DNA of 64,000 nt from Cedecea lapagei (GTDB taxonomy: Bacteria; Pseudomonadota; Gammaproteobacteria; Enterobacterales; Enterobacteriaceae). The notes beneath the pieces were generated by a model, which ran no database searches, was not told where the DNA came from, and saw nothing but the letters and a program-made list of their open reading frames with translations. Where the stretch lies: contig NZ_LR134201.1 in NCBI RefSeq assembly GCF_900635955.1, forward strand, positions 372,001-436,000. Direction: 5' to 3'. Below are positions 60,021 through 64,000 of this stretch, piece after piece. How positions within the stretch are numbered: the stretch's first letter is position 1; each line of letters begins with the position of its first letter. Made by a program: the position numbers and the translations under genes.

Positions 60021-62354
60021 ATGAAAATGAACGTAACGGAAACCGTAAAACAGGCCTGCGGCCACTGGCCGCACATTCTCCCGGCGCTGGGCGTGAAGGT
60101 CATTAAAAACCGGCATCAGGCCTGTCCGGTCTGCGGCGGCGCTGACCGCTTCCGCTTTGACGATAAAGAAGGGCGCGGGACGTGGTTCTGTAACCAGTGT
60201 GGCGCGGGTGACGGGCTGAAACTGGTTGAGAAGGTCTTAGGTCTGAACGCCGGAGAGGCTGCGAAACAGGTCAATGCCGTGACCGGCAGCCTGTCGCCGG
60301 TTGCCCCGGAGGTCATTGCCGCAGCGGAGGCCGAAACCGAGGCCAGCCGCAAAGCGGCGGCTGAGCTGGCCGCGAAACTGACTGAGAAAACCCGCCCGGC
60401 CACCGGCAACGCCTACCTGACCCGCAAGGGCTTCCCCGACCGGGAAGGCCTGACGCTGACCACCGGCCACAAAACCGGCGGCGTGAGCTACCGTACCGGG
60501 GATGTGGTGGTGCCGCTGCATGATGAAAATGGGGTGCTCGTAAACCTCCAGTTGATTAATGCTGACGGCCTCAAACGCACCCTGAAAGGCGGCCAGGTGA
60601 AAGGGGCATGGCATACCCTCGAAGGGCAGAAACAGGCCGGGAAACGGCTGTGGATTACCGAGGGCTATGCCACGGCGCTGACCGTGCATCACCTCACCGG
60701 GGAAACCGTGTGGGTGGCACTATCCTCCGTGAACCTCCTTTCTCTGGCGAGCCTTGCCCGGCAGAAATACCCGGCCTGCCAGATTGTGCTGGCGGCTGAC
60801 CGCGACCTCAACGGCGACGGCCAGACCAAAGCCAGCGCCGCCGCGACAGCCTGCGAGGGACTGGTCGCCCTGCCGCCGGTCTTCGGTGACTGGAATGACG
60901 CGCATGTACAGCAGGGGGAAGCGGTCACCCGTCAGGCGCTGAGGGATGCCCTGAAACCGCCGGTTGCCAGCCCGTTCGACACCATGAGCGAGGCGGAATT
61001 TACCGCCATGAGTACCAGTGAAAAGGCGATGCGGGTGCATGAGCATTATGGCGAAGCGCTGGCGGTTGACCCGAACGGCCAGCTCCTGTCCCGCTATGAG
61101 GCCGGAGCCTGGAAGGTTATCTCCCCGGCAGATTTCTCCCGCGACGTGGCCGCGCTCTTTCAGCGTCTGCGCGCCCCGTTCTCATCCGGGAAAATTGCCT
61201 CCGTGGTGGAGACCCTGAAACTGATTATTCCCCGGCAGGACGCCCCGGCGCGGCGTCTGATTGGCTTCCGCAATGGTGTGCTCGATACCAGTTCCGGGAT
61301 GTTCAGCCCCCACAATAAGGCGAACTGGCTGCGTACACTGTGTGAGGTGGACTTTACGCCGCCTGTGGAGGGCGAGTCTCTGGAGACCCACGCCCCGAAC
61401 TTCTGGCGCTGGCTCGACCGTGCCGCCGGTGGCCGTTCTGATAAACGTGACGTAATACTCGCCGCACTGTTTATGGTGCTGGCGAACCGCTACGACTGGC
61501 AGCTCTTTCTCGAGGTGACCGGGCCGGGCGGCAGCGGGAAAAGTATTCTGGCCGAAATCGCCACCCTGCTCGCCGGGAAAGATAACGCCACGTCTGCGGA
61601 TATCGATACGCTGGAAGACCCCCGCAAACGTGCCTCCCTCATTGGCTTCTCGCTTATCCGTCTGCCTGACCAGGAGAAATGGAGCGGGGACGGGGCTGGC
61701 CTCAAAGCCATCACCGGCGGCGATGCGGTTTCCGTTGACCCGAAATACCAGAACCCGTACTCAACGCATATTCCGGCGGTGATTCTGGCCGTGAACAATA
61801 ACCCGATGCGCTTCACCGACCGCAGCGGCGGTGTGTCCCGTCGCCGGGTGATTATCCACTTCCCGGAGCAGATTGCCCCGGAGGAGCGCGACCCGCAGCT
61901 CCGGGACAAAATTGCCTGTGAGCTGGCCGTGATTGTGCGCCAGCTTATGCAGCGGTTCAGCGACCCGATGAGCGCCCGGAGCCTGCTCCAGTCACAGCAG
62001 AACTCCGACGAGGCGCTCAGCATCAAACGCGACGCTGACCCGACCTTTGATTTTTGCGGCTACCTTGAAGCGCTCCCGCAGACCAACGGGATGTTTATGG
62101 GGAATGCGAATATCGTCCCGCGCCAGCCCCGGAACTACCTCTATCACGCCTATCTGGTGTATATGGAGGCCAACGGCTACCGGAACGTGCTGAGCCTGAA
62201 AATGTTCGGGCTAGGGCTGCCGGTGATGCTGAAAGAATACGGCCTGAACTACGAGAAGCGGCACACGAAACAGGGGACACAAACCAACCTGACGCTGAAA
62301 GAGGAAAGCAACGGCGAGTGGCTGCCGAAGTGCGACGACCCCGAAGCGACATAA
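60021..62354 (+). CDS. alpha: P4 alpha: primase-helicase-origin-binding protein
   Basis: A 777-residue replication protein, the same length as P4 alpha. A zinc finger (Cys35, Cys38, Cys57, Cys60) and primase motif EGYATA (Glu214) form the primase half. The SF3 helicase has Walker A TGPGGSGKS (about residue 500) and KRASLIGFSL...DQEKW. The C-terminal part binds GGTGAACA iterons. The ATG at 60021 has GAGAACAGGA upstream. It gives the satellite its own replication start. Confidence 0.96.
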   Translation: MKMNVTETVKQACGHWPHILPALGVKVIKNRHQACPVCGGADRFRFDDKEGRGTWFCNQCGAGDGLKLVEKVLGLNAGEAAKQVNAVTGSLSPVAPEVIAAAEAETEASRKAAAELAAKLTEKTRPATGNAYLTRKGFPDREGLTLTTGHKTGGVSYRTGDVVVPLHDENGVLVNLQLINADGLKRTLKGGQVKGAWHTLEGQKQAGKRLWITEGYATALTVHHLTGETVWVALSSVNLLSLASLARQKYPACQIVLAADRDLNGDGQTKASAAATACEGLVALPPVFGDWNDAHVQQGEAVTRQALRDALKPPVASPFDTMSEAEFTAMSTSEKAMRVHEHYGEALAVDPNGQLLSRYEAGAWKVISPADFSRDVAALFQRLRAPFSSGKIASVVETLKLIIPRQDAPARRLIGFRNGVLDTSSGMFSPHNKANWLRTLCEVDFTPPVEGESLETHAPNFWRWLDRAAGGRSDKRDVILAALFMVLANRYDWQLFLEVTGPGGSGKSILAEIATLLAGKDNATSADIDTLEDPRKRASLIGFSLIRLPDQEKWSGDGAGLKAITGGDAVSVDPKYQNPYSTHIPAVILAVNNNPMRFTDRSGGVSRRRVIIHFPEQIAPEERDPQLRDKIACELAVIVRQLMQRFSDPMSARSLLQSQQNSDEALSIKRDADPTFDFCGYLEALPQTNGMFMGNANIVPRQPRNYLYHAYLVYMEANGYRNVLSLKMFGLGLPVMLKEYGLNYEKRHTKQGTQTNLTLKEESNGEWLPKCDDPEAT

Positions 62355-62361
62355 CCTACAC

Positions 62362-62386
62362 AGACCGGCATTCGCCGGTCTTTTTG
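62362..62386 (+). terminator. Terminator of alpha operon
   Basis: AGACCGGC-ATTC-GCCGGTCT is followed by TTTTT. Confidence 0.85.
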
Positions 62387-62402
62387 TATCTGGCGGCACC
62401 GA

Positions 62403-62672
62403 AGGTGAACATTCCACTGTTCACCCTTCACCGTATATTCACCCGCTAACACAATGAAAATAAAGTGAAAAAATGCAGGGTGAACAGAGTGAACAATAAA
62501 ACCAGAAAAAACTTTTTTACCCCCTCCCGGCATCCCCCTCCGACAGCCTGTGACAACCAGAGCGGCCAGCCCCTTGTCTGGGTGAAGAATCGATTGTTCA
62601 CTCTTCACCAACTCATCACCACTTATCTTTATGATACTAAACAGAAAAACCATGAGGTGAACAGTGTGAACA
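62403..62672. other. crr-like iteron cluster
   Basis: GGTGAACA/TGTTCACC octamers and GTGAACA half-copies occur at about 62404, 62417, 62479, 62488, 62595, 62655 and 62664. The layout (about 4 kb from ori, across alpha) matches P4, where crr is needed in cis for replication. No gene is seen in 62387-62890. Confidence 0.75.
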
Positions 62673-62890
62673 GTTATACGGAAAAAAAGAATTTTACTGG
62701 CGTGCAATATTACCCCGGTTAGGATCCGTATGACGGAACCTAACCATTGAATGAAAAATATCCATTTCCTTATGAATACCAAACAGTTGTGAACTTAAGG
62801 GGCATAGAAAAGCATGGGGGCATAAAAGGGGGCACATGTTTGTAGTGGTTAATTAATTTTCTTTATATTCAGTATGTTGTTTTGTATTTT

Positions 62891-62909
62891 GAGTCCGGCC
62901 TTCGCACCA
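62891..62909 (+). repeat. attR core of the satellite
   Basis: GAGTCCGGCCTTCGCACCA differs from the leuX 3' end only by loss of one G (CTTCGGCACCA to CTTCGCACCA). It also serves as the left att of the next island. Confidence 0.8.
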
Positions 62910-62922
62910 TCGGAACATCAAT

Positions 62923-62947
62923 AGACGTCAACGGACGTCTTTTTTTG
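62923..62947 (+). terminator. Displaced leuX-type terminator
   Basis: AGACGTC-AACG-GACGTCT is followed by seven Ts, right after the att core. It is probably the original terminator of leuX, now 11 kb from the tRNA. Confidence 0.65.
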
Positions 62948-62961
62948 TGCCTGAAATCCAG

Positions 62962-63082
62962 TACCCGCAAGGCTTTCCTCGCTTTTTCATTCAACCTAAG
63001 TCAACCTGATTCAATCTACATCAACTTACTGATGCGGGTACAACTGCGGGTATATCGCGGTTCGATAATGTTTGTACCCACA
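62962..63082 (+). repeat. Putative arm sites of the second integrase
   Basis: TGCGGGTA at 63033 and 63045, inverted TACCCGCA at 62962, and GTACCCACA at 63074 lie just before the second integrase. They parallel the GGGGGCA sites of the first island but with a different motif. Confidence 0.5.
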
Positions 63083-63107
63083 TAGAACCCTTGAAAGGAT
63101 ACTCATC

Positions 63108-64000
63108 ATGGCTCTGAGTGATGTGAAGGTTCGTTCGGCTAAGCCTGAAGCAAAAGCCTATAAGCTTACTGATGGTGAAGGCATGGTTTTGCTGGTTCAC
63201 CCTAACGGTTCCAAATACTGGCGGCTTCGTTATCGCTTTGGCGGCAAAGAGAAGATGCTGGCGCTGGGAAAATACCCTGAAATGTCGTTGGCGGATGTCC
63301 GGGCACGCCGGGATGAAGCCCGTAAGCTGTTAGCTAATGGTGTCGATCCCAGTGAGAACAAGAAAGCCGTTAAGGTAGAGCAGGAGCAAGAGGCGATAAC
63401 GTTTGAAGTGGTTGCCAGAGACTGGCATGCCAGCAATCAGAAATGGTCTACATCGCATAGTGCTCGTGTATTGAAAAGCCTGGAAGATAATCTCTTTGCT
63501 ATTATCGGTAAGCGTAACATTGCTGAATTGAAGACGCGGGATCTGCTCGTACCCATCAAAGCTGTGGAGTCATCCGGGCGTCTTGAAGTCGCCGCCCGTT
63601 TACAGCAGCGGACTACCGCGATTATGCGCTTTGCCGTTCAGAGCGGTTTAATCGACTACAACCCTGCACAAGAAATTGCCGGTGCGGTTGCTACGGCGAA
63701 AAGACAGCATCGTGCGGCACTGGAGCTTAACCGTATACCTGAACTACTTCATCGTATTGATCATTACTCCGGCAGGCCTTTAACTCGATTAGCCGTCGAG
63801 CTCACTTTGTTAGTGTTTATCCGCTCAAGTGAACTACGTTTTGCACGCTGGTCAGAAGTGGATTTTGAAACAGCCATGTGGACGATTCCTGGTGAGCGTG
63901 AACCGCTGGAAGGCGTTAAACACTCTCAGCGTGGATCCAAGATGAAGACTCCACATCTAGTTCCTTTATCGCAGCAGGCTCTGGCTATTTTGGAAAAGAT
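63108..64000 (+). CDS. P4-family tyrosine integrase of a second island, 5' part
   Basis: An open frame of 297 codons runs off the right edge. It has an N-terminal arm-binding domain (MALSDVKVRSAKPEAKAYKLTDGEGMVLLVHPNG-type) and the catalytic Arg region FIRSSELRFARWSEVDFE, but the HxxR and Tyr parts lie outside. AAAGGA precedes the ATG. It is clearly homologous to, yet different from, the integrase at 52038. It shows a second element integrated at the same tRNA site. Confidence 0.92.
   Translation, partial: MALSDVKVRSAKPEAKAYKLTDGEGMVLLVHPNGSKYWRLRYRFGGKEKMLALGKYPEMSLADVRARRDEARKLLANGVDPSENKKAVKVEQEQEAITFEVVARDWHASNQKWSTSHSARVLKSLEDNLFAIIGKRNIAELKTRDLLVPIKAVESSGRLEVAARLQQRTTAIMRFAVQSGLIDYNPAQEIAGAVATAKRQHRAALELNRIPELLHRIDHYSGRPLTRLAVELTLLVFIRSSELRFARWSEVDFETAMWTIPGEREPLEGVKHSQRGSKMKTPHLVPLSQQALAILEK

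Larger units (their letters stand above)
51867..62909 (+). mobile_element. P4-like phage satellite integrated at leuX
   Basis: An 11-kb element between att copies with the P4 order: integrase, cargo slot, psu, ogr/delta and sid on one strand, then ori, regulatory RNA region, small genes, alpha replication gene and crr on the other. The cis-acting parts (att, ori, crr, Delta box) and the replication, integration and capsid-size genes are all visible. The only doubtful gene is psu, which may be frameshifted. P4 gop, beta and cII are not seen. Confidence 0.93.

Noticed and set aside
62882..63085. 67-codon frame after the satellite att site
   Set aside because: It crosses the att core, a terminator and arm-site repeats, and has no ribosome site.

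Overview
The window is chromosomal DNA of an Enterobacteriaceae species. Gene content and order (nrdGD, treRBC, mgtA, ridA, pyrLBI, argI, rraB, valS-holC-pepA, lptFG, yjgR, ahr, leuX) match the nrdD-leuX arm of the E. coli/Salmonella chromosome. An arginine deiminase operon, miaE, uhpABCT, a GH20 hexosaminidase and a one-chain DhaK suggest an Enterobacter/Cedecea/Klebsiella-like genome rather than E. coli. The species cannot be fixed from the sequence alone.

Layout: (1) 1-6300: permease end, a quinone-reductase-like flavoprotein with a divergent HxlR regulator, anaerobic ribonucleotide reductase nrdDG (tandem FNR and NrdR boxes), and a LysR regulator divergent from a second flavoprotein. (2) 6300-16320: trehalose uptake and hydrolysis (treC, treB, treR), mgtA with a PhoP box and mgtL leader peptide, and a secreted GH20 hexosaminidase. 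(3) 16320-26350: ridA; pyrLBI, in which pyrB and pyrI each carry a one-base insertion in a base run; the arginine deiminase cluster (ArgR paralogue, arcD, catabolic OTC, arcC, arcA); then anabolic argI with two ARG boxes, and rraB. (4) 26340-28900: a small insert between two 43-bp direct repeats holding a LysM-protein remnant and an LprI-like gene, then miaE. (5) 28900-42590: uhpABC-uhpT, a YicN-like gene, yjgM, valS, holC, pepA, lptF, lptG. (6) 42590-51540: an IS110 element, yqeG, a 72-bp tandem repeat array, yjgR, dhaK, ahr, and an overlapping HNH nuclease/methyltransferase pair. (7) 51802-62909: tRNA-Leu leuX carrying a complete P4-like phage satellite: integrase, AT-rich PHP-ATPase cargo, psu, ogr/delta, sid, ori, antisense-RNA immunity region, icd-like gene, alpha primase-helicase, crr, attR. 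(8) From 62891: a second island integrated in tandem, of which only the integrase start is visible.

The strongest finding is the IS110 element (42602-43801). Its 5' non-coding region contains two loops whose guide segments can be read directly. One matches the element's own ends. The other matches a palindromic repeat (CCCTCACCCTAACCCTCTCCC type) scattered over this window, and the element sits inside one copy of that repeat at exactly the predicted CT core. Other notable points are the PHP-ATPase in the satellite cargo slot, the paired indels in pyrB and pyrI, and the rraB-miaE insert that resembles a relic effector-immunity module.
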